A DNA stretch of 64,000 nt from contig CM041465.1 in assembly GCA_023213395.1 (NCBI GenBank), forward strand, positions 151,659,741 to 151,723,740, in the 5' to 3' direction. This DNA comes from Cycas panzhihuaensis. Lineage: Eukaryota; Cycadophyta. The translations under genes were made by a program, and so were the position numbers. Positions within the stretch are counted from its first letter, which is position 1, and the number at the start of each line of letters is the position of its first letter. Below are positions 11,576-24,339 of this stretch, one piece after another. The notes below the pieces were generated by a model. The model worked only from the letters and a program-made list of their open reading frames with translations, made no database searches and was not told the DNA's origin.

Positions 11576-12480
11576 GGATATAAGCTAGGCAACTACATAT
11601 TCTTAAATGGTGGATATTGGGTTTATATCTAGCCCATACTTCTTCAGGTATCATCCACCTAAGTGCCTTAGTGGTATACCTATTGAGTAGGTAGACATTA
11701 GTGTAGACAACTTATATCTAGAATTCATGTCCTAACTTTTTATCTTTTAACATGCGCCTAACCATTTCAACTATAGTGCAATTCTTTCATTCAACAATCC
11801 CATTTTATTGAGGGATGTAAGGGTTAGTGAGTTGTATTCTAATGCCATGATGTCTATAATAACATTAAACTCATTTGAAATAAACTCTCCCCCTTTGTTT
11901 GAACTTAGGAATTGTATTTTATGTCCATTTTGCCTTTTCACAAAGTTTTCAAAGTTGATAAAATATTTGAATGTGTCTAATTTAAACTTCAAAAAATAGA
12001 CCTAAGTTTTTCTTGTGTAGTCATCGATGAAGCTAAGGAAGTACTTAGTACCTGGTAATAATGGGACATCCATAGGGCTACAAAGATCTATATAGATTAG
12101 ATGGAGTGGTTCTTTTGCTCTATAACTACCATCAGGAAAACTTTTCCTATGTTGTTTTCCTAGGAGATAACCTTCACAAATATCTTTGTTAGCTTCAATA
12201 TAAGGTAGCCCATCAACCATATCCATTTTCTTCATGAGAGCTAAACTATTATAATTTAGGTAGCCAAATCTTTTATGCCATGTATCACTATCAAGTTTGA
12301 CTATAGCTTTTAAAGTATAGTTATTTGATGGGATGAAAACTAGCTTAAAGAGTCTATCCTTAGTTATTTTTCCTTTGGTAACTACCACTTTATTCTTACT
12401 CTTATGCCTTAATGGTACATTCAACATTATTAAATATAACTTTATAATCTTCATCTATCATTTGTCCTACTGATAAAATA
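11576..12480 (-). pseudogene. copia GAG-pre-integrase and integrase relic of E3
   Basis: On the minus strand the piece 12002-12454 reads TKDRLFKLVFIPSNNY, DSDTWHKRFGYLNYNSL (a His of the HHCC region is visible in WHKRFG), CEGYLLGKQHRKSFPDGSYR, then IDLCSPMDVPLLPGTKY and FIDDYTRKT with the first catalytic Asp. The next piece (11771-11992) reads FLSSNKGGEF, where the second catalytic Asp (S-D-N-G) should be; it is Asn here. The frame then degrades and is cut at 11576. Function would be cDNA insertion; this copy is dead. Compared with E2 the cut falls about two thirds of the way through integrase. Confidence 0.82.
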
Positions 12481-13862
12481 ATTTTCTTTAGAGCTAGAAC
12501 ATAGAGCACATTACCAAGATGCCGATATTTACCTGATTCTCTCATTAGGATGACGTTAGCTCTTCTAATAGATTTGTATAAGGTGTTATCTCCAAATATG
12601 ATGGACCCCTTTCTAGTTATATCAATAGTTTAAAATATCTATTGTTTATGGGTCATGTGAGTAGAGCAACTAGAATCAATGTACCAATAATCTTCTTCTT
12701 TCTCATGCGCAATAAAGCATGATAAGAATAATCAATCATTTTCCCTTGTTTCAATAATTGTATTGGTACTTTTCCCCTTGTAGGAGGGCTATTCTTGGCA
12801 AAACACCTATCTTCTATACGACTAACTTTGTTACAGAATGTATAATGAATTAGATCCCTTCTTCTATAGCTAAGACTCTTACTTCGGGGATTGGTTCTAT
12901 CAATAGTGGATGTTCTTCCTCTCTCCAAATATGTAACTTGGTTATCCCTTTGTCTATTGTTGTGATAATTGAAGTTAGATCTTTGAGAGTTCATATGGCC
13001 TTGATAATTATGGCAACATTGATTTGCCTCTTTGTACCTTTCTTGACTTTCATATCTGGTATGACTAGGATTTCTTTGGTCTTCTTATTGATTCCTTAGG
13101 TGTGGAGCTTGATATCTAGTTTTTCATTCTTTATATATTTCTTATCTAGGGTGTCTTTCTCTCCCTTTTGGGGATTGATCCCTAGATTTTAAACTTTAAG
13201 CTTGTGAGTTTGACTTGATCCTAGGTTTGGTTACAAATATATGCTATAGTAATTCACTTGTACTCTTTTTCTCCTTAACTGCCATTAATATGGCACTTAA
13301 TTGTTCAATTTTTAGGGTAGTTAGATTATTTGAAACTTCCATACTAGTTTCCACTATTTTAAATCCTTTTACTTGACCAACACATCTTAGAATTCACTTA
13401 ATAACCCTTCGTTTGGTTAAGGTTTCACCAAGGAATTTCATCTAATTTATAAGGTCTTGAACCTTGGTTATGAATTCAGTAATGGAATCATTAGGCATCA
13501 TTCTCAAATTCTCAAATCTACTTCTTAAGGTTTGTAGCTTAAATGAGGCTACTCCTTCATAAATAAGTTGTAAAGTATCCCAAACCTCCTTAGATTTAGT
13601 TATCTCACTCACTCTAGGAAATATGTGATCCTCTAAGGTATAAAAAATCAAAGCAAGGGCCTCATTATCTTTCTTTACATTTTTCTTGAATGCTAGTTTT
13701 TCTACATTGGTTGTATTTTTGCCTAGTTCAGTATATCCTATCTTCATAATATCCCACATGTCCTTAACAATGAATATGGGTCTCATCCTCCTACACTAAT
13801 TTAAGAAGTTGGATCCGTCAAATTTAGGGATTATCATATTACCAAAACTAACCACTATTATG
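12481..13862 (-). pseudogene. copia gag, zinc knuckle and protease relic of E3
   Basis: Gag begins near 13862 (MIIPKFDGSNF) and continues through the open piece 13442-13786: MRPIFIVKDMWDIMK, EVWDTLQLIYEGVASF and LQTLRSRFENLRMM, close to the E2 gag. The knuckle at 12803-12844 reads Y-TF-C-NKVS-R-IEDR-C, so two ligands are intact, one Cys is Tyr and the His is Arg. The protease site further left reads YIDSSCSTHMT, sharing the Gly-to-Ser change of E2. In-frame stops lie between the pieces (for example at the Trp expected after NF). Particle formation and processing would be lost. Confidence 0.82.
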
Positions 13863-14455
13863 TCTCAAATAAAGTTTTGTCAAGTGTTTCCTAAAGTTAT
13901 ATATGTCTAAAATAAAGTTTTAAAAAGTATCTCCTAAAGTTATAGATATCCCAAATAAAGTTTTAAAAAGTTTCCTAGTCCCTAAGAAGGTTTCTAGGCT
14001 CTAAGTTTGTGGGTCTCCAAGGGAAACCCTTGGTTGTTATTTAGTCTAATAGTGCATGCCTACAAGTGGTAAATCATGGATCTAATATACTAATATATGA
14101 GCACTAGGCTTAATATTCCTCAATATATGAGCTATAAAGAAGGTACTAGGCCCCCCTAACTTATTTATCCACCTTCGTTAGTCTTATGCTTAGTGATAGA
14201 TCTAGCAATGATGGCTGTACCAACCAAGGCACTCACCCTCTCTAGGTCTAATCTTGGTCTCTGAACTCCAAAATAAGAAAGCTTTCTCAGCTCAACCTAC
14301 CACTTAATATACCTAATAGCCAATGATATTCCTCATCCAATATGAGTAGGCTAAAGACGTATGCATGGTGGTAATTTCAGTGGTCCTAACTATTCCCTTT
14401 GCAAAGTTAGAGAAAAGAAAGGAGGTTCTTTCAGGTAATTATCTTGTTTAATATG

Positions 14456-14486
<31 letters not shown>

Positions 14487-15889
14487 GTCTTACTTAGTAA
14501 GGTAGGGTTCCTTTTTAATCAATAACTGAAAAAAATAACTTAGTAATAAAAGAAATATATATTCTTTCAAATTGAAATCAACAAATACTCCTTTTGAATA
14601 AAATATACAAATAAAGTAAATAAGCTTTTACAATGATTCTAAATACACCTTGATACCATGAAACACTTTTGAATAATTTGATGCAAATGATGTAATCTAA
14701 ATGCACTATTAAATGAACCTTGATTGACATTTTAAAGATAACTTTAATAAAGAGCTAAATAAGAGTAAAATAGGCCTACTATTTATTTCACTATATAGAT
14801 GAATAACCTAAGAATAAATGATTAATAAATATGTTTTTGTATGAACCCTTTTCAATCTATATAAGAAATGTAAAGTATACTTTGAATGTAACCCTGAAAT
14901 ATGCTCTTTTGTTTGACCTTGAATGCACTTTTAAGAGAATACTTTAAAGAAGCAAGATGACCTTAAGTGAGTAAAAGATACACTTTAAATAAGCTCTAAA
15001 TTTAAGTTTATGAGCTAAAAAATAAAGTAGTAGTTTTAGAATAGAGGTATAAAGAGTTAGAGAGTACTAGTTTAAAGCATTAATTTCTAAAAGTCTCATT
15101 CTTTTTTAGGAGGCCAAAGTATGACTAAAAGGCTACAAAATTCAATTGTAAGCTTCTAAAAATAGATAAAAACTATTACTAATAGATTAACAACTCAATA
15201 TTATGTAAGTATTCTAAGTTATAATAAAAAAATAACTTAAAATAGTTAAAAACAAGCCAAACTAGGATTAATCAAAAGGCTTAATTTCACTAGCCTAAAA
15301 ACCCTATAAAATAGCTTCAAATCTTAGTAAAGAGTAGGGGGGGTGGTTAAGCCTCTTTGAACTAAGGCATCTAGTCACTTGAATGATGAATAGAACTAGT
15401 TGTTGGGCTACACAAGGGGCTAACAAATATCAAGGAGCTATGTAAAATAGTTAGTTCCCTTTAAATTGAAAGAATATCAATAAATAGATGATTTTATAAC
15501 AAAAAAAGGCCCTTTTAATGTTAATAACAATAGTCATATGGTTTGAATTGGTTATCGAGGGCCAAAGACTAAGGGGTTAAACTTTTAAAAATATGAAATA
15601 AGACTTAATTAAGTCTTACTAAGGTTTAGAACTTTAATAAATGGTTGAAAATACTCCTACATGATCTGCATGACTTTGGGCAAATTTTGACGATGTAAGG
15701 AGGATAAAGCAACTTGGAGATCAATCACAGAGACCTACGTGAGTAATTAGAGGTCCAAAGTAGGCCCAAGGTAGCCTTTAGAAGTTAAAAAATGAATCTA
15801 AATAGAGGAAAATAAAGTGAAATGGATATATGGGCCATGGGAGGGTGCACAAGCATTGGGAGACTGTACGATCCACAGAGGATACTAAA
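13863..15889 (-). other. left part of the E3 5' leader
   Basis: Non-coding, AT-rich leader of E3. It contains the block conserved with E2 (13980-14400) and a short (AT)n(GT)n microsatellite at about 14454-14487. I see no supported gene. It ends at the E4 target site CTAAA (15885-15889). Confidence 0.7.
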
Positions 15890-16201
15890 TGAAAGAGGTT
15901 AATGTATTAAGGTCATTTGTGTAGATTAATTAAGTGACCTTAGGATATATTGTTAGCATCAGTCTCTTAGTGAAATACACTTTATATGAATTTATGTGTA
16001 ATTTTAGGTTCATGACATTAGGCAGGAAAATCCTAACCTTAATGCTCACCCTCAATAATAGAAGGTAAAATTTCAAGGAGGGAGTCATTATTCATTCCCA
16101 CCCCCAAGCTTTGCTCTCATATTTAATTTAATTTTATTTTTATTATCTATTACTATTATGTATATGTAAGAAATTTATTCCCTAAATCCATCATTTCTTC
16201 A
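15890..16201 (+). repeat. 5' LTR of E4
   Basis: Starts TGAAAGAGGTTAATGT and ends TTCTTCA, 312 bp, aligned end to end with 23145-23456. The PBS-like TAGTATTAGAGA at 16204-16215 follows after two bases; it differs from TGGTATCAGAGC at three positions, two of them transitions. Confidence 0.95.
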
Positions 16202-18236
16202 TATAGTATTAGAGATAAAAGGATATCTATTCACTCCATTCTATTTGTATAGAGTCATTTTGTCTCTCCTTCACCTTCAATGTGAAGTATTGAGAGTGCA
16301 CTCATTATTTTTAAAATTTTGAGAGATTTTTTATCATGCAAAACTTGTATTTCATTTACAATATTTTTTAATATCCTCTATTTATTTGCAAGTGCATTGA
16401 GGATCAAAGTTGTTAGCTAGAAGAAGGTTTCTTGGCTTTAGTTTCCTAGAAAGAATTAACTTTTTATTAATCTTTGTAGTTAATTTTAAATTTTACTAAG
16501 GGATATTCTATTAATTTTTTATCATAAATCAATTATCAGTTATAAAATATATGTTGTAAAGTTATAGAGATAATTTTTAGCTATTTGTAGGTGGTAAAAA
16601 TAAGTCTAAACTATTTAGAAAAAGACTGTTTAGCCCTATGAGAGGTAAAAATTAAAAGTTACATATTTTAGCTAAAAATTTACCAGGAGGGACACCCAAG
16701 AAAGATAAATATTTTTATCTTCTACACCATCTCCAAATTCTTCTTCGATTAACCTTAAAAAGTAGAAATTCAATAAGCTATAATCTGACTTTTTTTAAAG
16801 AAAATTTCTCAACATTTTCAATGCATCTCAAAATTTCTTAAGGGCTTTAGTAGATATAGCCTCAAAGAATCTAACAAATTAAGTTTTATCATATTTGATG
16901 TGTAAGAGAGAATTTTTTTTTTAAATATAGATTTTTCCCAAGGAAAGTCTCATAGGATTTTTGACGAGTTTCAAGTTGTTTTTGCTCATTTTCAGAAGTT
17001 TTATCAGAAGACTTTTTAACTCACTAGAGTGAGATCTATCATCTAGAAGAGTGAAGTTTCAAGCTAAAATTTTTCGACCGTTTCATATGGTTGCATGGTA
17101 TAAAAGTTTCTAATAGAAGATTCAAATTCCTCTCACTTTTCTTAGTACTTTCTCTCTTAGTCAAAATTTAAGTTTAGAAGTAACTTTTTAAGTTTTCTAC
17201 TTTTTCCCTTTTCTTAACAAAAAGAATTAATTTTTCAAATAGAAAAAGTAAAAAAAGCTCATTGTAATAGTAAAATACCTAGATTGTAGCAAAATATAGT
17301 GTTTATACTTAGCATCTTTATATATTTATTCATGTGCATGTACATTGATAGACGAAAGTATAAAAATAAGTATCAACACATTAGCAATTTATTTCAGCAA
17401 TATAAATGCGAATATATTTTCATATTCTCTAAAATGAATTGATTACATTTGATTTATACTGTTAGTTATTGACTTGTGCGCACACTCATCTTGGTTGAAA
17501 TAAACTATGGTTAGTTGAAGTCCAGGCCCTAAGAGAGGTATGAGTTTTATACTAGGTCTAGTTTTAACCAAAATACTAGTCGAGCGATAGGTTAGCCATA
17601 CCTACGAGCTCCCTTCAGGAATTATCCTAATAACTAGCTGGGATAACTAAACCTTAATGCAAGATTAAAATCAACTCGGTCTAATATTTGTCATAGCCAT
17701 GGGATATACATGTACCATTTGACTCTTTGGAGGAGGTGTATAGTTGCTCACTAGTAAAACAGGTGAGGATTGAGAGTACCTGGGCTCCATTGTGACTTAG
17801 ATTTTATCATTAAGTGCAGGTGTGAGTATCGTAGGTGAAGACCTCAATTATATACTAGAAGCCTTAAGCATCGAAACTTTACCTATATTTGGACATAAGT
17901 TAGAGGTTAGTGGTATGACACATCACCACGCTTTGTCAGCTCTACATAGGCCTCATTTTTATATTATTGCTTATACTCTTTCTTCATAGTTATTAAAAAA
18001 TACTTAATCATTGCCTACTTCCTCATCATAGCATTCATTTTTATATCCTTACTGTACCAAGTGTACTAGTCACACATGTCAATGGTACATACTTCTATTA
18101 TCTCTTCTACTTTTTCATCATTACCATATCATCTCAATTCAAGTAGAATATTAATTACATATTGAAAGGCAAAAGAAATTAGAATTTATAGTATACTAGA
18201 GTTAAAAATACTACAAAGTATGAAGGCCTTTGGAGA
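16202..18236 (+). other. 5' leader of E4
   Basis: About 2 kb between PBS and the first recognisable gag sequence. It is AT-rich, with no open frame of note and no motif recognised. Long untranslated leaders occur in all the copia elements of this window. Confidence 0.6.
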
Positions 18237-19180
18237 GCCCACTTGTAGCTTACACCCATTATACCTATAATAGTTACAACACCTGCTTCTAGTAGAACCA
18301 CTCTAATAGCTCCTATAGATGTCACAACCAAACTACAATGGGAGATAGATAATGAAAAGATTCATAAAGGAATTTTATTAGTTACTAATCACTCCTTACA
18401 TAACTTGATTAACAAAAAGTAACATGATATAGCTTGGAAGGTCCTTAAAGTTTTCAAGAAGAACTTTGATACCAAGTTAGACTTAGAATTTGTTCATCTT
18501 GTTTTGAAAATAAACAAATTAAAAATATAGAGGGAATAAGCTCATGAGACAATAAATCTCCCTTGACTAATAAAATAGGTAATTGACAAAGATTTTAAGA
18601 CCCAATGCATCACTTGGGTATTCTTGATCCAATCATCTCTACATGTCCCTAATTATAAAAACTTTCTTGGAAGTCTTTAATCTAGTGGAACACTAAATTT
18701 CAAAGTACTTACCGAGAAGTTTATATAATTTAATAAGACCTTTGATACTAACTTTGTAGGCTCTGACTCCTTTCCAGATACAGCCTTTGAGATGGAAGAA
18801 GAAGCTTATTACACAAAAAATCAAGGTCCCTCTCGTGGTAGAGGAAATGACTGAGTAAGAGGAAGAGGAAGAAATATGGGAAATTATCCACAAGGTCAAC
18901 CAAACCCTCAGTTACAACCTTAATAGTCTTAAGGCTAAAGGGTCACCTCAACAAAAAGTAAGTCAGTCAGGCCAAACTAGTACCTCTTCGGGGATTAGCA
19001 ATCAAAGTATTATGTATGATCGGTATAACTATAAAGGATACTTTATAAAATACTACATAATTACCACTTATAAGTTGGCTAAGTTTCAACCAAAATATGA
19101 AGCTCACAATGTTGAAGAAACTTGTGAAGAATCCTTTAGTGGTATAGGTTTTGTACAAGCACACTTTTAAAGAATTAATG
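18237..19180 (+). pseudogene. copia gag relic of E4 with all-tyrosine zinc knuckle
   Basis: Broken gag. Readable pieces include a gag core (HDIAWKVLKVFKKNFDTK), a late segment FNKTFDTNFVGSDSF followed by an acidic EMEEEAYY, and a basic box GPSRGRGN..VRGRGRN of the sort that binds RNA. At 19015-19056 the sequence YDRYNYKGYFIKYY has the spacing of a CX2CX4HX4C knuckle, but all four ligand positions are Tyr. Stops occur where Gln or Trp codons are expected. Known role: particle assembly and RNA packaging. It lies directly upstream of the protease. Confidence 0.8.
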
Positions 19181-20700
19181 GATCTTCAATATCAAATGCC
19201 ATTGACCAACCACATAGATACTTTTATGCTTGATGTAGATATATCACTTGTGAATTCCCTTCACTAATGATGAGACCTATTAGAATTATAGATAGTGTTG
19301 TTTCAATTGATAGACAATGGATCATAGACATAAGAGCAACTCAACATATGACATGTAATCATAGTCTATATCAAATATTTGACTCAAATATTTAAGGAGT
19401 TATTAAATAATTAACAAATCAAAATAACCTATTGAAGGAATTAGTAACATTCACTTAAAACTTCCATGCTTAAGAGATTTTACATTACTTGATGTCCTAT
19501 ACATATCTAATCTCAAACAAAACCTACTCTCTTTATCTACACTTGTCTCTCGTGGATTTAATCTAAGTGTAACTGTAAATGAATAGACTCTCTAAGTCAT
19601 TTACTCTCCAATTGATTGAGTGGTCTTGACTAGATATCTCGCTGGTAAACTCTTTTGACAAAATGGCTCTCTATCTTCTGAAGCTTATTATGCCTAAAAC
19701 CCTTGTAGCGATGAAGAATTTACATTTAACACCATCTTGACTCACTCAATATTATCACTAAAAGCTGTTTGGTATGCTTGCATGGGTCATATTCACATCA
19801 ATAGACTTAGATATCTTTATAACACTCTTCTAAGTCTTTCAAAGTTCTCCTCCAAGTGCTTTAAATGTGAAGCTTGTATTATTGCCAAATCTCATCGACA
19901 ACCCTTTTCTAAAAGTCAGTAGAAATTAAGCTATCTATTACAATTAGTATACTTTGATCTGTGTATACCAATGCCTATTCCTTCATTGAAGGACAAGTTA
20001 TATTATATCTCTTTTATTGATGATTTCACTAGGAAAATATAGGTAGATTCTCTATATAAGAAAGATGAAGTCTTTCATATATTTAAAGAATTCAAAGCTA
20101 CACTGAAAAGGAGTTAAGTTATTAACTCAAATATCTTCAAAGTAATAATGGTAACGAATATACCTCATATGAGTTTAAAAACCACCTTCAAGACAATGAC
20201 ATTAAATATCAAATAACAATAGTAGGTACCCCATAGTAAAATAGAGTTGCTGAGTGCATAAACAGGACAATCATAAACATGGATCGAGCTATGTTGGTAT
20301 ATAAAAATGTACCTTCCTACTTATGGGCTAAAGCTATCTAGACAGTTATTTATTATATCAATGATATTAGGCCATCAAAGGGAGGATAATCACTGAATGA
20401 AAAGTGGTCATTATAAGCCCTTATTATTCACTACTTTAAAATTTTTAGCTCTATATGCTATGCCCACATTCTAGATGTAAATCAAAATAAACTCTAGCCA
20501 AAGGTACTTAAAGGTATCTTTGTTAGATACCCTATGGATAAGAAAGAGTATAAGGTCTTTATACCTACACAATAAAAAATCATCGTTATTAGATATGTCA
20601 TTTTTGTGGAGAGAGAGGATCAGTTACTTATAATGAACTCCAAAATACCCTCATGCCACTACAATGATGTTATCAAGTATGATATTCAGATTCTAAAATT
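19181..20700 (+). pseudogene. copia protease and integrase relic of E4
   Basis: The protease site reads WIIDIRATQHMT (Asp at 19327-19329), where the family has D-S-G, so Ser and Gly are both changed. GAG-pre-integrase is clear in 19737-19922: WYACMGH followed by CFKCEACIIAKSHRQPF, the Cys-rich half of the zinc-binding HHCC region intact. The integrase core has the first Asp in YFDLCIPM. SNNGNEYT at 20141-20166 has Asn where the second catalytic Asp belongs (codon 20144-20146). GTP-stop-stop-NRVAE shows two Gln codons turned to stops before a preserved Glu. It is dead as an integrase. Confidence 0.85.
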
Positions 20701-21099
20701 TGGGGGGGAGGGGGGTACACATAAATTACTCTAAATATTAGAAGCTGATAATAGAGCCTCAGAGGATATAAGTTATGACTCTAAACTAATGAGTGCACAT
20801 CTAGTACCATCCTTTGAAGATAGTAGAGTTGATAAAGGTAAAGCCATTATAGAAGAATCATCCTCTCTACTTTAAGTTGACAAAGGCAAAATAGTGGTAA
20901 AAGGACCATCTTCCTCAAGTACATCAACATCCTCCTCACAAAATGATCATTTTAATGAACAAGATGAGAACCAAGAAGTTGAGGAAATGAGGATCATATT
21001 CCTAACTTGAGGATCTCGTGAAACTTGCCAGCTTAATAAGGATATATGACCAGATGGTGGGTAAAATTGGCTCTTGAAGTGCCTATAGATCAAATATGT

Positions 21100-22660
21100 A
21101 GGAATCATTATATACTGAGCTTAAATTGACATAACTATATCTTACTGTTAATGAAGAGCCTCTTTCGTACTAGGAAGCTGTGAAACATACAGTTTAGAGA
21201 AATATAATGAATGAAGAATACTAATGTCTTATAAAAAATGGTATATGGGAGCTTATTGATCTACCACTTGGTAGAAAGGTAGTTCAAAATAAATGGGTAT
21301 TCAAAAATAAATATGGATCAGATGACACCCTTAAAAAACATAAGGCGAGGTTGGTGGATAAAGGATTCACACAAAGGGAAGGCATCAACTATAATGAAGT
21401 CTTTACACCTACAATCAAGTGGCATACAATTAGAACTCTTGTGGTCTTGGCTACTCAACAGGGCTGCAAATTTTACTAGCTTGGTATTAAGACTGTGTTT
21501 CTCAATGGGGATCTTACAAAAGGAATTTCCATGGCTCAGCCAGAAGGATATGAGATTGAAGGTTAAGAGCATAAAGTTTACAGACTCAAAAAGTCATTGT
21601 ATAATATTAAACAAGTCCCTTGTGCTTGGTTTGTCAAGTTGTCTGAAAGAATGAGGTAACTTGGGTATAAGGTTTATGACTACCAAGATATTGATATAAT
21701 ATTATTTTTCAAGTGCCAAAAATACAAAGTCACTTATCTCATAATCTTTGTGGATGATATGTTAGTAATGGGTAATAGTGAATAGGTAATAAGATAACTT
21801 AAAAAGGACCTTAGCAAAATGTTTGAATTATTTGACCTCAGTTTGATGAAATATTATTTGGGAATTGAAGTAATATAAAAGAATGGAAAAATTTTCCTCT
21901 CTCAAGAAAAATACATCAATGATCTTCTAACTAAGTTTAAGTTAGAAGATGCTCGACTAGTGGCTTTACCTATGAATCCTAATACCAAACTCTCAATTGG
22001 TGGTGATACTAAGGAGGCAGACACAATACTCTATAGGAAACTTGTAGGTAGTTTTATCTATACTATCAATACAAGCTAGATATTTACACTCTGTCAATAT
22101 TCTTACATGGTTCATGACAAATCCTAAGTAGAATCACTGGCAGGCTATAATTTGAGTGTTAAAATAGCTAAAGGCAACCAATAAATTTGGTCTGTTATAT
22201 GAACATAATAATGAATTTAAGCTTTTTATACACACAAACTTAGACTTTGTAGGAGATAAAGATACATGAAGATCTACATCTATGTATATAATGTTTCTTG
22301 GAACAACACCAATATCATGGAGATCTATACAGCATAAGATAATTACTAATTCAATTACTGAAGCTAAATACATTGCTACTTCTGAGATAAGCAAAGAGAT
22401 CATATGACCTAGAAAATTATCAGAAACATTGAATATCACCTAAACAAGTCCTACTAGCCTTCATGTGGATAATCAACCAATAATCCACATGGTGAAAAAT
22501 CTTATATTTTATGATTGTACTAAATACATAAGTACGAAAGTCCACAAGATTAGAGAACTTGTTCATGATGGTATAATTCAACTAGAATACTGTCCCACAA
22601 TAGATCAAGTGGTCGATATCTTCACTAAACTGCTACAAAAGGTGAAGTTTAAATAGTTCT
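21100..22660 (+). pseudogene. copia reverse transcriptase and RNase H relic of E4
   Basis: Order of motifs: NGIWELIDLPLGRKVV, KWVFKNKYGSD, KHKARLVDKGFTQREG, FLNGDLTK, KSLYNIKQVPCAWF, then an intact active site IIFVDDMLVMGN (FVDD at 21747-21758), MKYYLGIEV and YRKLVGSFIY. RNase H follows in 22160-22656, best seen in 22465-22656: VDNQPIIHMVKN, HKIRELVHDG and VVDIFTKLL. Unlike E2 and E7, the YxDD-type Asp pair is kept. Numerous stops, many at Gln or Trp codons, and frameshifts inactivate it. The end of pol at about 22654 is about 480 bp from the PPT. Confidence 0.87.
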
Positions 22661-23144
22661 AAAGGCAATATGGCCTTAGGGCCTCCATCTTCGACCGATC
22701 AAGGAAGATGGCAATAGGATCATCATACTCTACTATATTCATAAAAATCCCTCATGGGAATGCAAGAATAAGAGTAAGTCTCTGATCTATCCTATTTATG
22801 AAAACTCCATGTAGGCACAAAAGGATAAGGGTTATACAAGTTTTAGAAAATCAAAACCTGTGAAAACCTGAAAAGGCATAGGAGATGACCAAATGATATA
22901 TGGAGACTTAACAAATCAAGTTATACATTTAAGTTGGTTGGCTATCAGGCTATATAAAAAGCCACCTTAGCTATTTTGATTTATAAAAAAGGCTATAGAT
23001 CTTCGAAAGTCCATGGGTTTTTATTCCCCATGAGAGTTTTTCCACAAAAGTGTTATTTAGAATTTTAATGTAATAATGAGGCTCAAATGAAGACTTCATA
23101 GAATAGATTTTCTTAAAATGACCTTTCACCATTAAGGGGAGGAT

Positions 23145-23456
23145 TGAAAGAGATTAATATATCAAGGTCATTTGTGTAGATTAATTAAGTGACCTTAGGA
23201 TATATTGTTAGCATTAGTCTCTTAGTGAAATATGCTTTATGTGTATTTAGATGTAATTTTATGTTCATGTCATTAGGCAGAAAAATCCTAATCCTAATGC
23301 TCACCCTTAATAATAAAAGTTAAAATCTTAATAAGGGAGTCATTATTTATTCTCACCTCCAAGCTTTGCTCTTATATCTTATGTCATCTCTTTTTTATTC
23401 TCCATTTCCATTTTGTATATGTGAGTGATTTATTCCCGAGATCTATCCTTCCTTCA
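23145..23456 (+). repeat. 3' LTR of E4
   Basis: 312 bp, TGAAAGAGATTAATAT to CCTTCA, preceded by the PPT AAGGGGAGGAT (23134-23144) and followed by TSD CTAAA. It pairs with 15890-16201. Confidence 0.95.
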
Positions 23457-24022
23457 CTAAAAAATACGTTGATAACTTTATTTAGCCCTTAGCAGGCCTA
23501 CACCCCTACTACGAAAGAGATTTGATAAAAAACAAATGAAAAATGAGCAAATGAGAAGATGAGCAGTGGGGTTTCAATTGCCAAATAGAGTGATTGAGCT
23601 TTTAGGAGGGAGATCTCCATGTAGAGGTAATAATTTTTCAATCTGTCAGTTGCATTGTGAAGCTAACTTACCAATGATTCTAATGAGTAGTCATATAATG
23701 TTGTTTCATTTGTTGAGGAGAGAGTACCAACCCAATGAAGCTTAGGAAACAAGTAGGAACCTCAAAAAAATAGATAAAAAATGATTAAAACTTTATAAAA
23801 CCTTGATGAAATGAAGGTAAAAATAATCCAAACGTGTGTTGGACTATACATGATAGTAACGACTACAAAAAACTAGAGAGATTTTGAAAAAATAAAGAGT
23901 ATGAATAAAAATAATAAAAAATTTTAATAAAATACTATATAAACTATTGAAATAATGTTAAAAATTGAATACAAATTATATAAAAAACTTATCGTGTTTT
24001 ATACGAACTCACTCTGATACCA
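23457..24022 (-). other. right part of the E3 5' leader with PBS
   Basis: Continuation of the E3 leader beyond E4. Non-coding. It ends in CTCTGATACCA (24012-24022), the reverse complement of the Met-tRNA-type copia PBS, two bases before the TG edge of the LTR at 24025. Confidence 0.8.
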
Positions 24023-24024
24023 AA

Positions 24025-24339
24025 TGAGAGTGCAAAGGATAGAGCAGATCAATATTCCTTAATCCATAGTTGAAACAATAAATCAAATCTCTAAATAATT
24101 ATTAACAGTGTTAAAAAACACCTAGGTGGTACATCTAGATTATTTATAGTTGTAGGGAGGTAGAAGCCTACATCTACTTAACCATTTATTTAAAAATTTA
24201 AAAAATAATAAATTAAAGCATAAACGTACCTTATCAACTTGAGGATGGTTGGTGGTGGCTCAAAGACGGCTGGTGGTGGCTCGATGGTTTTTGAGGTCTA
24301 TTTGCATATGGATTTAGTATAATAAACATTATACTAACA
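24025..24339 (-). repeat. 5' LTR of E3
   Basis: About 315 bp, TGAGAG to ACTAACA on the plus strand. It resembles the E2 LTR in arrangement (GTGTTAAAAA, a GTGG/GAGG block, a Gly-codon-like GGTGGCTC motif near the end) but is clearly diverged. The partner 3' LTR is not in the window because E3 is truncated at 11576. Confidence 0.78.

Larger units (their letters stand above)
15890..23456 (+). mobile_element. E4: full-length Ty1/copia element nested in E3
   Basis: A 7567-bp plus-strand copia element with two LTRs of exactly 312 bp (15890-16201 and 23145-23456) and a perfect 5-bp TSD, CTAAA (15885-15889 and 23457-23461). It has a degenerate PBS (16204-16215), a PPT (23134-23144) and gag - PR - INT - RT - RNase H. 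By eye the LTRs differ at roughly one site in ten, so it is not recent. Many CAG/CAA codons read TAG/TAA. E10 at the right end of the window belongs to the same family. Confidence 0.95.
11576..24339 (-). mobile_element. E3: 3'-truncated copia element, interrupted by E4
   Basis: A minus-strand copia element related to E2: gag, protease and integrase align by motif, and the leader block near 13980-14400 matches. It starts on the right with a 5' LTR (24025-24339) and PBS (24012-24022) and ends abruptly at 11576 inside integrase, where E2 begins. RT and RNase H are absent. Its leader is split by E4 (15890-23456) with TSD CTAAA. Without E4 the remaining sequence is about 5.2 kb. Confidence 0.85.
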
